The notes under the pieces are model-generated. The model did no database searches. It worked only from the letters and a program-made list of their open reading frames with translations, and was not told the DNA's origin. From Paraburkholderia bannensis NBRC 103871 (GTDB lineage Bacteria > Pseudomonadota > Gammaproteobacteria > Burkholderiales > Burkholderiaceae), in the NCBI RefSeq assembly GCF_000685015.1, contig NZ_BAYA01000005.1:62001-126000 (forward strand): a DNA stretch of 64,000 nucleotides, in the 5' to 3' direction. Both the position numbers and the translations under genes were made by a program. Shown piece by piece: positions 42,098 through 50,650 of this stretch (within the stretch, counting starts at the first letter, position 1; each line of letters begins with the position of its first letter).

Positions 42098-43687
42098 TCA
42101 GCCAATCAACGCGACGACGATCTGCACAAATAGAATCTTCACAATAGTCATCGAAGGGAAAATCATCGCATAGCCAACGTCCGGCAGGTCTGTCGGCGCC
42201 ACACGGTTGGCGAATGCGAGTATGGCCGGGTTGCCGGTCGCGCCGCTGATCACGCCCATCGTCACGTCAAACGGCAAGCGAAAGATCCACAGGCAAAAGA
42301 CCGCTGTGAAGATCAGCAGCGCCAGCACGATGACCAGCCCGTACAACAGAAAGGACACGCCCGTCGTGCCGACTGTCGCGAAGAATTTGGGCCCGGACGC
42401 CAGCCCCACTTGCGCCAGAAAAATAGTCAGGCCGAAATTGCGCAACACCAGGTTCGCGGTCAACGGCATCGTCCAGACGAACGGGCCAAAGCGCCGCACA
42501 CGCCCGAGACACAGCGCGACCAGTAGCAGCGCAGCCAGGCCGAGCGTCAATCTGCCGACACCCGGGATCGGTACCGGAATCACGCCCGCGATCAAGCCAA
42601 GCGCCGCGCCGACGCCAATCGAAATAAACCCGAGTTCCGCAGTGCCTTTAATCGAATCGCCAAAGAACGCGCGCATGGACTTCTGGTGCACCTGATTGAC
42701 GAGCAGCCCGACCCGGTCGCCGAATTCGAGAATCAGCTCCTGCCCCGGCATCATGTCGACATCGCCCCGCCGCACATGCGCGATCGAACACGCCACGCCT
42801 TCGGGAAAGCGCAAATCGCGCAACGCGTGCCCCACCACCAGGCGGCTCGACGCGAACACGCGCATATACGCCAGGTCTTCGCGATGATTGGTCATGCGCC
42901 CGGGCTGCAATTCGCCGCATAAGGCGGTGGCGTCGCGCAACAAGGCCGGATCGGTCGCGGTCGCCAGCAGCACGTCGTCGGGTTGCAGAATAAGTTCAGC
43001 CTCTGGCGTGTGATTGTGATGCGCGCGGCGCACGGCCGCGATGAACACGCCCTGCGGCAGGCGCTTGATGAGATCGGCCAGCGTCATGCCGACGAGTTCC
43101 GGATTTCTCAGCGCGATCTCGGCGGTCTCGATCAGTTTGGGCGGCGGGCGCTCGATTTTAGGTTTCAGCACGGCGCCCAGCGCGTAGAGAAACAGGATCG
43201 GCCCCGCCACGCCAAACGGATAGGACACGCTATAACCGACCGCAGCACCATCGCTTTTCAGGGAGGCCACCGCGGCTTGCAGGCTCGCGGTGCTGGTGCC
43301 CGAGCCTGCGAACATCCCCAGCGCCTGGTCGAGCTTCACGCCGAACAGCGGCATCAGCGCAAGGGAGACCAGGCCCGCGGCGATCACGCCCGCAATCGCC
43401 GCTGCATTGGCCTTGAGTCCGTTGGCGCTGGTCAGCCCCTTGAAGAACTGCTCGCCGTATTGAATGCCGATGCCATAAAGAAACAGCAGCAGGCCGAGCG
43501 TGCCGAGCAAGGCAGGCGGCGACGACTTCGGCGCCCATCCTCCTATTGCCAGCCCCACGAACAGCACGGCTCCCGACCCGAGCGAGACGCCCTTGATGCT
43601 CCACTCGCCGACAACATAACCGAGCGCCACCGTGACAAACAGCGTGAGCAAAGGCTGGGCTTCGAGCAGCGTCTTGATCGTGTCCAT
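42098..43687 (-). CDS. AspT/YidE-type antiporter with TrkA_C domains
   Basis: The product has 529 residues from ATG 43687 (AGGG upstream; ATG 43696 is in frame but too close to the site). Two five-helix transporter halves flank a soluble centre (about 200-370) with two RCK/TrkA_C domains (PELVGMTLADLIKRLPQGVFIAAVRR and GHALRDLRFPEGVACSIAHVRRGD). GMFAGSGTSTASLQAAV and GVISGATGNPAILAFANRVAPTD are the paired transport motifs of the aspartate:alanine exchanger family. The substrate is unknown; the link with ldhA suggests an organic acid. The two genes are probably an operon. Confidence 0.9.
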   Translation of the reverse strand: MDTIKTLLEAQPLLTLFVTVALGYVVGEWSIKGVSLGSGAVLFVGLAIGGWAPKSSPPALLGTLGLLLFLYGIGIQYGEQFFKGLTSANGLKANAAAIAGVIAAGLVSLALMPLFGVKLDQALGMFAGSGTSTASLQAAVASLKSDGAAVGYSVSYPFGVAGPILFLYALGAVLKPKIERPPPKLIETAEIALRNPELVGMTLADLIKRLPQGVFIAAVRRAHHNHTPEAELILQPDDVLLATATDPALLRDATALCGELQPGRMTNHREDLAYMRVFASSRLVVGHALRDLRFPEGVACSIAHVRRGDVDMMPGQELILEFGDRVGLLVNQVHQKSMRAFFGDSIKGTAELGFISIGVGAALGLIAGVIPVPIPGVGRLTLGLAALLLVALCLGRVRRFGPFVWTMPLTANLVLRNFGLTIFLAQVGLASGPKFFATVGTTGVSFLLYGLVIVLALLIFTAVFCLWIFRLPFDVTMGVISGATGNPAILAFANRVAPTDLPDVGYAMIFPSMTIVKILFVQIVVALIG

Positions 43688-43890
43688 GCAAGCCATCCCT
43701 TTTGAAGAGTTGGTGTGCCGTCGCTGCGTTTGCGTACAGGGGTCACGCGCGGGGCAATCGCATGCCCCGGGCAATGCGCAACGTCGGCAGCGCCGAATTG
43801 TCTGCCATTATTCCGCGCCCTGCGTTTGCGTCGCGCCAACCTGCTCAACGGCGACAAAAACACGTCGAAAGTTAATTAACCCGCAGCGCG

Positions 43891-44547
43891 TCAATCGCGA
43901 TCCGGCGCGCCAAGCGGAAAGAGCGGCCGATAGGGCCGCGCCTCGTCCACCGCACGCGCAAAAGACGGCCGCGCCAGCAGCCGCTCGCGATACGCACGCA
44001 GCGCGGCGAATTGCGCCGGGATGCGATGCGTCCAGTCCGCATAGAAGAGCGAGGGCGCGGCGGCGCAGTCCGCCAGCGTGAAGTCAACGCCTGCGGCCCA
44101 GCTTCGGCCCGCCAGCTGTGCGTCCAGCCACGCGTAGGCCAGATCGAGCTTTTGCACCGCGTGAGCGAGACCTTCCGCGCGCTTCGTGTCGTCGCCCGAC
44201 AACGCGCCATCGACGGCGCGCTGCACCGGCGTCATCACATGACAATCGAAGAAACGGTCGAGAAAGCGCACGTCGAGCGCCGCCATGGGATCGGCGGGCA
44301 GCAGGCGCACGGGGCCGGGATGGGTGAGCTGGAGGTATTCGATGATGATGCTGGTTTCGGCCACGTCGCGCGCGCCGTCCACCAGCAGCGGGAATTTACG
44401 CAGCGGCCAGCGTTGCAGCCAGTCCGCCGTGTGCGGCGAATCGGGGCCGATCGCGCGGAACTCGAACGGCGTGGCGTTCTCGTACAGCGCAACCAGCACC
44501 TTCTGCGTGTACGAGGAGAAAGGATGACCGTAGAGCGCAAGCGACAT
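43891..44547 (-). CDS. Glutathione S-transferase
   Basis: The 218-residue product has the N-terminal thioredoxin-like domain with SLALYGHPFSSYTQKVLVALYEN (Ser/Tyr region of the glutathione site) and the cis-Pro segment RKFPLLVDG, then ETSIIIEYL. The all-helical C-terminal domain contains the capping motif GVDFTLADCAAAPSL (about 149-163). GGAGGT lies 8 bases before the ATG. It would conjugate or reduce electrophiles with glutathione in the cytosol. It is the upstream neighbour of the antiporter gene on the same strand, with 203 bases between them. Substrate unknown. Confidence 0.9.
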   Translation of the reverse strand: MSLALYGHPFSSYTQKVLVALYENATPFEFRAIGPDSPHTADWLQRWPLRKFPLLVDGARDVAETSIIIEYLQLTHPGPVRLLPADPMAALDVRFLDRFFDCHVMTPVQRAVDGALSGDDTKRAEGLAHAVQKLDLAYAWLDAQLAGRSWAAGVDFTLADCAAAPSLFYADWTHRIPAQFAALRAYRERLLARPSFARAVDEARPYRPLFPLGAPDRD

Positions 44548-44602
44548 CTTGAGACCTCCCGTGCCGCAGTGGCGGCTGGCGACGTTCGCCAGACTACCGC
44601 AT

Positions 44603-45637
44603 TCAGGCGGCGACGGGACGGCCTTGCGGCTGGCGCGCGCGCTTCAGGCGCAGAGCAGGCAATTCGATGCCGCGCCAGCTCACGAACGCGAGCGGCGCGC
44701 AGATCGCCGTCACGGACACGAAAAGCGCGAGCGGCGCGACCGCCGGCAGCCAGAGCGCGAGCAATTGCGTCACGGGCCAGCCGTACAGATAGAGCCCATA
44801 AGACAGGTCGTCGCGCATACGCAGTTTCGCGAGCCACGCCGACTGGCGCTGCCCAACGTAAAAAAGACCGTAGGCGCCCAGCGTCACAGTGGCCGCACGC
44901 ATGACGGCAGTGGGCGCAAACAGCGCCGCGCCAAAGGCGACCAGCGCGATCGCCGCATAGCGGCCGCGCAATGGCAGACGCTCGCGGAACTGATAAAAGC
45001 ACACCCCTGCCAGATAGAGCGAGGCGAACCACAGCATGAAGCCCGACACGCCGAACAGCGCATCGCCCTGCTCGCCCGCCTGCGACGGCGCACCGTAAAG
45101 CGCCGCGCCATTGACGGCCAGTGCGAGCACGAAAATGGCGCAACGCCGTTTCATCGCACCACACAAACCGAGCACGGTCATCAGCACATAGCAGCGCAGT
45201 TCGAAGGTAATCGTCCACATCGAACCATTGACCGACGGCACCGGTGAATTCACGAATACGTCAGGCGCGCGCGGCTGGCGCAGCCCCACGAGATCGGCGA
45301 AGAATTTATGGGCCGACCAGTCGCTGAAATAATGCGCGGTGCTCGCGCCCAACGGCCCGACCACGAATACCGACAGTGCCGAAGCCACAATAAACGCCGG
45401 ATAAAGCCGCAACGCCCGCTTCTTCAAAAACGCGAGCGCGCGCGGCTCGTGCGTCCAGCTTTGCGCAGTCAGGTAGCCGCTGAGCAAAAAGAAGCCGCAG
45501 ACGCCGAGCGTCCCCACGGACATGCCCGCCGACAATCCCTCAAGCGGATCCAGGTAGCGCAGCAGCTCGAACGAATGAGAAAAGATCACCCCGACCGCGA
45601 ATAGCAGCCGCAAGAGATTGAAGTTATTTTGATGCAC
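44603..45637 (-). CDS. Membrane acyltransferase 3 family (OafA/YrhL-like)
   Basis: The 344-residue product has about ten membrane helices. The catalytic pattern of acyltransferase 3 is seen: FSHSFELLRYLDP near residues 19-31 (His) and GFFLLSGYLTAQSW (about 47-60), then RALRLYPAFIVA and SVNGSMWTITFELRCYVLM. The family transfers acetyl or other acyl groups to cell-surface sugars, such as O-antigen or exopolysaccharide. The start is GTG at 45637 with no clear ribosome site, so it is less certain. No polysaccharide genes adjoin, so the acceptor cannot be named. Confidence 0.88.
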   Translation of the reverse strand: MHQNNFNLLRLLFAVGVIFSHSFELLRYLDPLEGLSAGMSVGTLGVCGFFLLSGYLTAQSWTHEPRALAFLKKRALRLYPAFIVASALSVFVVGPLGASTAHYFSDWSAHKFFADLVGLRQPRAPDVFVNSPVPSVNGSMWTITFELRCYVLMTVLGLCGAMKRRCAIFVLALAVNGAALYGAPSQAGEQGDALFGVSGFMLWFASLYLAGVCFYQFRERLPLRGRYAAIALVAFGAALFAPTAVMRAATVTLGAYGLFYVGQRQSAWLAKLRMRDDLSYGLYLYGWPVTQLLALWLPAVAPLALFVSVTAICAPLAFVSWRGIELPALRLKRARQPQGRPVAA

Positions 45638-45915
45638 GCGTTGTTATCTTACGTTTGTAAACTTCCCCGAAGCAGCGCGGACTATAGCACTCATGTATTT
45701 CAATTAATGCGGGCTGTAGCGGGAAAAGAACAAACGATAAACACCCATTGCATCCTCTTTAAATGTCGTTTTTAAAGCGCCTTTAAAGCGGCCGTCCCCC
45801 GCCGCGCAGCCGCTGCGCCCGTCAACGGCACGGATTCTGCTCAAACGCTTCGCATCGGCCCGGCGCAAACCGCACGACGCAGCGCACGGCGCCTCACCAG
45901 ACGGAGGAGGAGCGC

Positions 45916-46848
45916 ATGAATCAGACTGAACTGGGCGCGGGGGTGGCGACACCGCTCGCGGCATCGCAGCATGTCCTGGCGCGCGAGGCCGTGTCCTGGG
46001 GAGCGATCCTCGCGGGCGCGGTCGGCATGGCCGCGTTCTCGCTGATCCTGCTCACTCTGGGCACGGGCCTCGGGCTTTCGTCGCTTTCGCCGTGGCCGGG
46101 CAGCGGCGCGCACGCCAAGACCTTTGGCGCGGCCGTCGTCATCTGGATCTTCGTCTCGCAGATCATGGCTTCCGGCCTGGGCGGCTATCTGGCCGGTCGC
46201 CTGCGCCGTCACTGGCCTGCCATCAGCGGCGACGAAACCCACTTCCGCGACACGGCGCACGGCTTTCTCGCGTGGGCGCTGGCAACGCTGCTGATGGCGG
46301 GGCTGCTCGCCTCGTCCGTGTCGGGACTGGGCCGCACCGCCGCCATCGCTGCCGCCGAAAGCGGCGCACACACGGCAGCGGGCCTGGGCGGCGTGGATCG
46401 GGGCAACGCCCAGGCGGCGTGGCAAACCTGGCCGATGGGCTATCTGATCGACGGCATGTTGCGCCCCGTCGACGGCGCGCCTGCGCAAACACAAACCGCG
46501 TCGGATCAAGCGCTCGCGAGCGTCGCGCAGAAGCAGGAAATCGCGCGCATCTTCCTCAACACGCTGCCCTCGGGCGGCGCGCTTTCGCCGGAAGACACGC
46601 ACTACGTCGCGCAGGTCGTCGCGCAGCACACGGGGCTCTCGCCCGCCGACGCGCAAGCCCGCGTGAGCACCACCTACACGCGCCTGCAGGACAAGATGAA
46701 CGCGCTCGACAACGCCGCGCGCGCCGCCGCCGACGAGGCGCGCAAGGCCACCATCCACGCCACGCTCTGGCTGTTCGTTTCCCTGCTGATGGGGGCGTTC
46801 GCCGCGAGCTATATGGCGGCCGTGGGCGGCCGCCTGCGTGAATTCTGA
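45916..46848 (+). CDS. Membrane protein of unknown function
   Basis: The 310-residue product (GGAGGAG upstream of the ATG) has four or five hydrophobic segments: REAVSWGAILAGAVGMAAFSLILLTLGTGLGL near 25-55, VVIWIFVSQIMASGLGGYLAGRLR near 75-98, GFLAWALATLLMAGLLAS near 114-131 and HATLWLFVSLLMGAFAASYMAAVGGR near 280-305. Between them lies a long soluble, helical part with no motif known to me. A 24-residue membrane peptide gene follows 21 bases later and is probably co-transcribed. Function unknown. Confidence 0.8.
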   Translation: MNQTELGAGVATPLAASQHVLAREAVSWGAILAGAVGMAAFSLILLTLGTGLGLSSLSPWPGSGAHAKTFGAAVVIWIFVSQIMASGLGGYLAGRLRRHWPAISGDETHFRDTAHGFLAWALATLLMAGLLASSVSGLGRTAAIAAAESGAHTAAGLGGVDRGNAQAAWQTWPMGYLIDGMLRPVDGAPAQTQTASDQALASVAQKQEIARIFLNTLPSGGALSPEDTHYVAQVVAQHTGLSPADAQARVSTTYTRLQDKMNALDNAARAAADEARKATIHATLWLFVSLLMGAFAASYMAAVGGRLREF

Positions 46849-46869
46849 TCACTTTTCCTGGAGACCGAC

Positions 46870-46944
46870 ATGCGCTCGATTCTTCTCTATCTGCTTGGCG
46901 TACCCATTCCAATCATCATCCTGATCGCGCTGTTCTGGCATTGA
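46870..46944 (+). CDS. 24-residue single-helix membrane peptide
   Basis: GGAG lies 6 bases before ATG 46870, directly behind the 310-residue membrane protein gene. The 24 codons give MRSILLYLLGVPIPIIILIA followed by LFWH and stop. It is a hydrophobic helix with a central Pro-Ile-Pro kink and a single basic residue that would orient it with the N-terminus inside. Good ribosome spacing and the operon-like place make translation plausible. It may be an accessory subunit of the upstream protein. Confidence 0.7.
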   Translation: MRSILLYLLGVPIPIIILIALFWH

Positions 46945-47129
46945 CGGCATTGAAAACCCTGTCAAGGACGGCGCGCCGTCTTTGACATTGTCCCCGCGCC
47001 CGCAGTAGAATTATTTCATCATGCGTTGAATATATGGGGCGCGGCGATATCAGCCATCCGATGCCATGCCCGTTTCATCGCTGCGCTTGCCGCGCCAACC
47101 CGGATGGCCATTCCCTGAAGTGCAATCCA

Positions 47130-48101
47130 ATGGACAAGCTGGGCAGCATGAAGATGTTCGTGGGCGTCGCGGAAGCCGGCGGTTTCGCCAAGGCCGCCGC
47201 GCGCGCCTCCCTCAGTACCGCGGCCGTGTCGCGCGCGATCATGGATCTTGAGGCCAGTCTCCAGACGCGCCTCTTCAACCGCACCACGCGCCAGATCTCG
47301 CTGACCGAAGCGGGGCGCCGCTACCTGGAGCACTGCGAGCGCATCCTCAACGAGGTCGCGCTCGCCGATGCCGAAGCCATGGGCGCCGCCGCCCAGCCCA
47401 ACGGACGGCTGCGCGTGCACGCGCCCGCGGCCTTCGGCCAGCACTATCTGACCCCGCTGCTCGCGCGCTACACGCAGCAATTCGAAGGGGTCTCGGTCGA
47501 CCTCGTCCTCTCGCAGCGCACGCCGGATCTGCTTGAAGAGCGTTTCGACGTGGCCATCATGGTGGCGCAAACGCTCAAGGATTCGTCGCTGGTCTCGCAG
47601 CGCCTGGGCATGACGCGCTCGGTGCTGTGCGCATCGCCGCAATATCTGGCGCGGCGCGGCAAGCCCGAATCGCTCGACGACATGCAGGCGCACACCTGCG
47701 TGCAGCTTTCGCTCCAGGATCAACCGTCGCTGCCGTGGCTTTTCGAGGACGCCGCGGGCAACGAGCACATACTGCGTCCGCAGAGCGAAGCGCCCTTCAC
47801 GGTCAATATCGCGGAGGCGCTGGGCGAAGCGATCCGCGCGGGCATGGGCATTGGCATGTTGCCGATCCCGACCGCGCTGCAAGGCCTGCGTGACGGCTCG
47901 CTCGTGCAGGTGCTGCCGCACGCGCGCCTCAAGCCGATCAACGTGCACGCGCTGTACGCATCGCGCCAGTATCTCGACGCCAAGATCAAGACCCTGGTGG
48001 AATTTTTACGCGATGCCGTACCGCAGCGCGTCGCCGAGCACGAGCAGGAACTGGGGCTGTGGAATGCGCGTTATGGCCGCTCGGCGATGTGTACCGCTTG
48101 A
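47130..48101 (+). CDS. LysR-family regulator
   Basis: From ATG 47130 the product has 323 residues. The N-terminal HTH MKMFVGVAEAGGFAKAAARASLSTAAVSRAIMDLEASLQTRLFNRTTRQ (about 7-55) belongs to the same LysR subgroup as the one at 21.7 kb. The effector domain follows and ends with a C-terminal helical tail. The longer in-frame start at 47034 would add 32 unrelated residues. No gene diverges from it closely, so targets cannot be guessed. A strong terminator follows. Confidence 0.87.
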   Translation: MDKLGSMKMFVGVAEAGGFAKAAARASLSTAAVSRAIMDLEASLQTRLFNRTTRQISLTEAGRRYLEHCERILNEVALADAEAMGAAAQPNGRLRVHAPAAFGQHYLTPLLARYTQQFEGVSVDLVLSQRTPDLLEERFDVAIMVAQTLKDSSLVSQRLGMTRSVLCASPQYLARRGKPESLDDMQAHTCVQLSLQDQPSLPWLFEDAAGNEHILRPQSEAPFTVNIAEALGEAIRAGMGIGMLPIPTALQGLRDGSLVQVLPHARLKPINVHALYASRQYLDAKIKTLVEFLRDAVPQRVAEHEQELGLWNARYGRSAMCTA

Positions 48102-48142
48102 CTTGATCGCTCAGGTAATTAGCTAACCGAACGATCCCTGTA

Positions 48143-48186
48143 AAAACGCCGCGCGCCATGCAATGTCATGGCGCGCGGCGTTTTTT
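48143..48186. terminator. Strong bidirectional terminator
   Basis: AAAACGCCGCGCGCCATG (48143-48160) pairs perfectly over 18 bases with 48167-48184 around CAATGT. TTTTTT follows on the plus strand and the A-run serves the minus strand. It separates the LysR gene from the convergent ndh gene. Confidence 0.93.
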
Positions 48187-48195
48187 GCATCGGCA

Positions 48196-49488
48196 TCAAG
48201 CGAGGCGGATCTTAGGCTGCACCCAGCCGTTGATGCGCTCGGCAGTCCAGAGCAGCGTCGCTTTGCGCAGGCCGTGCAAGGCCTGCTGATGGCGCCGGTA
48301 CAGCATCGCATGGCTCAGTTGCGCGAGCCTGCCGCGAATGAAGCCGCCACGGAAGAAGCCAAAGCGCCCCAGCGTGCCGAACGCATCGTAGTCGCTCAGC
48401 GAGACCAGCGAGCCAAAATCATGAAACGCAAACGCGGGCAACGGCTTGCCCGCGAGCCAGGCCGGCAGGTGTCGCGCGAGATATTCGGCCTGCTGCGTGG
48501 CGACCTGCGCGGTAGGCGCAAGCGCACGTTCGGCCCCGGCTGGCGTGAGGCTGGCACAGTCGCCGAGCGCAAACACATGATCGTCCTCCGTGGATTGCAA
48601 AGTCGGGCCCACGACAATCTGGTTCGCACGATTGGTCGTCAGGCCGCCAATGCCGTTCAGGAAATCGGCGGCCTTCACGCCTGCGGCCCAGACCATCAGG
48701 TCGGCTTGCGCCACCGCGCCGCCATCGTAGACAAAGCCATTGGGCGTCGCCTCGGTCACGCGCGTGCCGGTCTTCACGCTAAAGCCGATCTTTTCGAGCT
48801 GATGCTGGCTCGACGCCGAAATATTGGGCGGAAACGCGCCCAGGATGCGCGGGCCGCTTTCCAGCAGCGTCAGTTGCAGGCGCTCGCGCACTTTCGCATC
48901 GCCATACGCGCTCGCCACTTCCAGCAGGCGGCTCAATTCAGCGGCCAGTTCCACGCCGGTCGCCCCGCCGCCGACGATCGCCACGCGCAACGCCTCGTCG
49001 CGCGCCACGCTGCGGAACGCGCGCGCACGCAGCGCCTCATTGAAGACTTCCGCCTGCTTCTGGCTGTCGATGAAGTAACTGTGCTGCGCCACACCCGGCA
49101 CGCCAAAATCGTTCGCGTGGCTGCCCAGCGCCAGCACCAGCACGTCGTAGGCGAGCTCACGCGCTTCCAGCACCGTGTCGCCATCGGTCGTTGTGAGCGC
49201 ACCGAGTTGCACGTGACGCCGCGCGCGGTCGAGCCCGAGCATCTCGCCCGGCTCATAGGTGTAGCCATGTTCGCTCGCGTGCGCGAGGAAGATCACTTGC
49301 TGTTGCTGGACATCGCGCGTACCGGCCGCGATCGTGTGCAACATCGGCTTCCAGATGTGCGTCGGGCTCTTGTCGATCAACCTGATCTGCGCCTTGCCCG
49401 CGCGCCCGAGCGTATCGCCCAGCTTCGTGGCCAACAGGATGCCGGCGATGCCGCCGCCCACAATTACGATGCGTACCGGATTCGTCAT
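48196..49488 (-). CDS. ndh: Type II NADH:quinone oxidoreductase (NDH-2 family)
   Basis: The 430-residue product begins at ATG 49488. FAD is bound by VRIVIVGGGIAGILLATKLGD (about residues 5-25), NADH by LRVAIVGGGATGVELAAEL (about 165-183), and the second FAD motif is DDHVFALGDCASL (about 305). The C-terminal helical part would contact the membrane. Single-subunit NDH-2 passes electrons from NADH to quinone without proton pumping. The gene diverges from a TetR gene with 156 bases between starts. Related sulfide:quinone reductases have extra cysteines that are not seen here. Confidence 0.9.
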   Translation of the reverse strand: MTNPVRIVIVGGGIAGILLATKLGDTLGRAGKAQIRLIDKSPTHIWKPMLHTIAAGTRDVQQQQVIFLAHASEHGYTYEPGEMLGLDRARRHVQLGALTTTDGDTVLEARELAYDVLVLALGSHANDFGVPGVAQHSYFIDSQKQAEVFNEALRARAFRSVARDEALRVAIVGGGATGVELAAELSRLLEVASAYGDAKVRERLQLTLLESGPRILGAFPPNISASSQHQLEKIGFSVKTGTRVTEATPNGFVYDGGAVAQADLMVWAAGVKAADFLNGIGGLTTNRANQIVVGPTLQSTEDDHVFALGDCASLTPAGAERALAPTAQVATQQAEYLARHLPAWLAGKPLPAFAFHDFGSLVSLSDYDAFGTLGRFGFFRGGFIRGRLAQLSHAMLYRRHQQALHGLRKATLLWTAERINGWVQPKIRLA

Positions 49489-49644
49489 GTTTAATTCAAC
49501 ACGCAATGAATAAAAGTCGATGGTAAACCCTTAACGCGACCTGTGTCAAACGCGCGCACGCATGACCTCACGCAGACCCCAGGCGGCAACCCGCCGGTGC
49601 TCGGTTACACTCACGTCCATCGAAAAACGGGAACGCTTATCCGC

Positions 49645-50304
49645 ATGAAAGAGAAGGCCACTGCATCTCCAGCGTCCACGCCCGTGCGGCGCGGCCGCGG
49701 GCGACCGGCGCAGCAAGCCTCGGTGGGCCGGGATGTGCTGCTGCGCAACGCGCGCAAGACCTTCGGCACGCGTGGCTACGACGCCACCAGCGTGCGCGAG
49801 ATCGCGCGCGAATCGGGGGTCGATCCGGCCTTGCTCGCGCATCATTTCGGCTCGAAGGACGAACTCTGGGAAGCCGTGGTCGAGCAGATCGTCGCGCACG
49901 CCAGCCCGATGATTTCGGCCACCGCCGCGCTGCGCGAATCGGATCTGGACGCAAAGGCGCGCGTGGATCGCGCCATCGAGCTTTACGTCGACAAGGTCTT
50001 CGACGAGCCCGATATCGGCCTGTTCTTCTCGACGGCCACGACCGAAGAAGGCGCGCGCCTCGATCTGCTGGTCGAGCGGCTCATGCGGCCCTACTACGAC
50101 GTAATGGTGCCGCTGCTCGACGACGCCGCGAAACAGGGCGTGCTCAAAGTGAAGGACGCGGCCATGCTGTTCTTCGTACTGCTCAACGGCGTGAGCAAGA
50201 CCGTGGGCTACGGCCACCTCATGCTGGCGTTTTCGTCGCTGCCCAAGAATCCGAAGAAGTTCAAGCGCTCGGTGCTGGAAACCACGCTCGAACTGCTCTC
50301 CTGA
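49645..50304 (+). CDS. TetR/AcrR-family regulator
   Basis: The product has 219 residues from ATG 49645. A basic Pro/Ala-rich start (RRGRGRPAQQ, an AT-hook-like tract) leads to the TetR HTH: LLRNARKTFGTRGYDATSVREIARESGVDPALLAHHFGSKDELWEAVV (about 32-79). The C-terminal ligand domain is helical. The gene lies between ndh (divergent) and gcd (346 bases downstream, same strand). TetR-type palindromes stand before gcd and before the porin gene after it, which are likely targets. Effector unknown. Confidence 0.88.
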   Translation: MKEKATASPASTPVRRGRGRPAQQASVGRDVLLRNARKTFGTRGYDATSVREIARESGVDPALLAHHFGSKDELWEAVVEQIVAHASPMISATAALRESDLDAKARVDRAIELYVDKVFDEPDIGLFFSTATTEEGARLDLLVERLMRPYYDVMVPLLDDAAKQGVLKVKDAAMLFFVLLNGVSKTVGYGHLMLAFSSLPKNPKKFKRSVLETTLELLS

Positions 50305-50650
50305 GCGCGAACGCGCTCGACCTCGCGCGCGGGTGACGCCAGCCCGCCGCTTCAATTGCCCTGCCAGACAAGCGGCCCCAGCAGCCCCGCCCGCCCCGCC
50401 TCCCCACCGAATCCTCCACGGATCCGGCACCCACGCGACCTGTTCGCTCGTCCCTAAACAGCGATCCCGCATCTGCGCAAGTGGTTTTTTGACCCACAAG
50501 CTTGCGATTTCGCGGGCAGGATTTCAGTTTTCTTAATAAAATGTACCAACTAGTTAATCTAGAACAAGGCTTGACGTTTGCGCCCCATATAAAGGCGCAC
50601 GCCAGCCGACCTCCGAGGCGAGCCTTTAGCGTCCAATCGAGAACAAAACG
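50305..50650. promoter_or_regulatory. gcd upstream region with TetR-type operator
   Basis: This 346-base stretch has no convincing gene. ACCAACTAGTTAAT (50545-50558), centred on the perfect palindrome AACTAGTT (50548-50555), resembles the classic TetR/AcrR operator form ACCAACTAGTTGGT. It lies in an AT-rich patch about 95 bases before gcd, where the promoter is expected. Confidence 0.6.
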
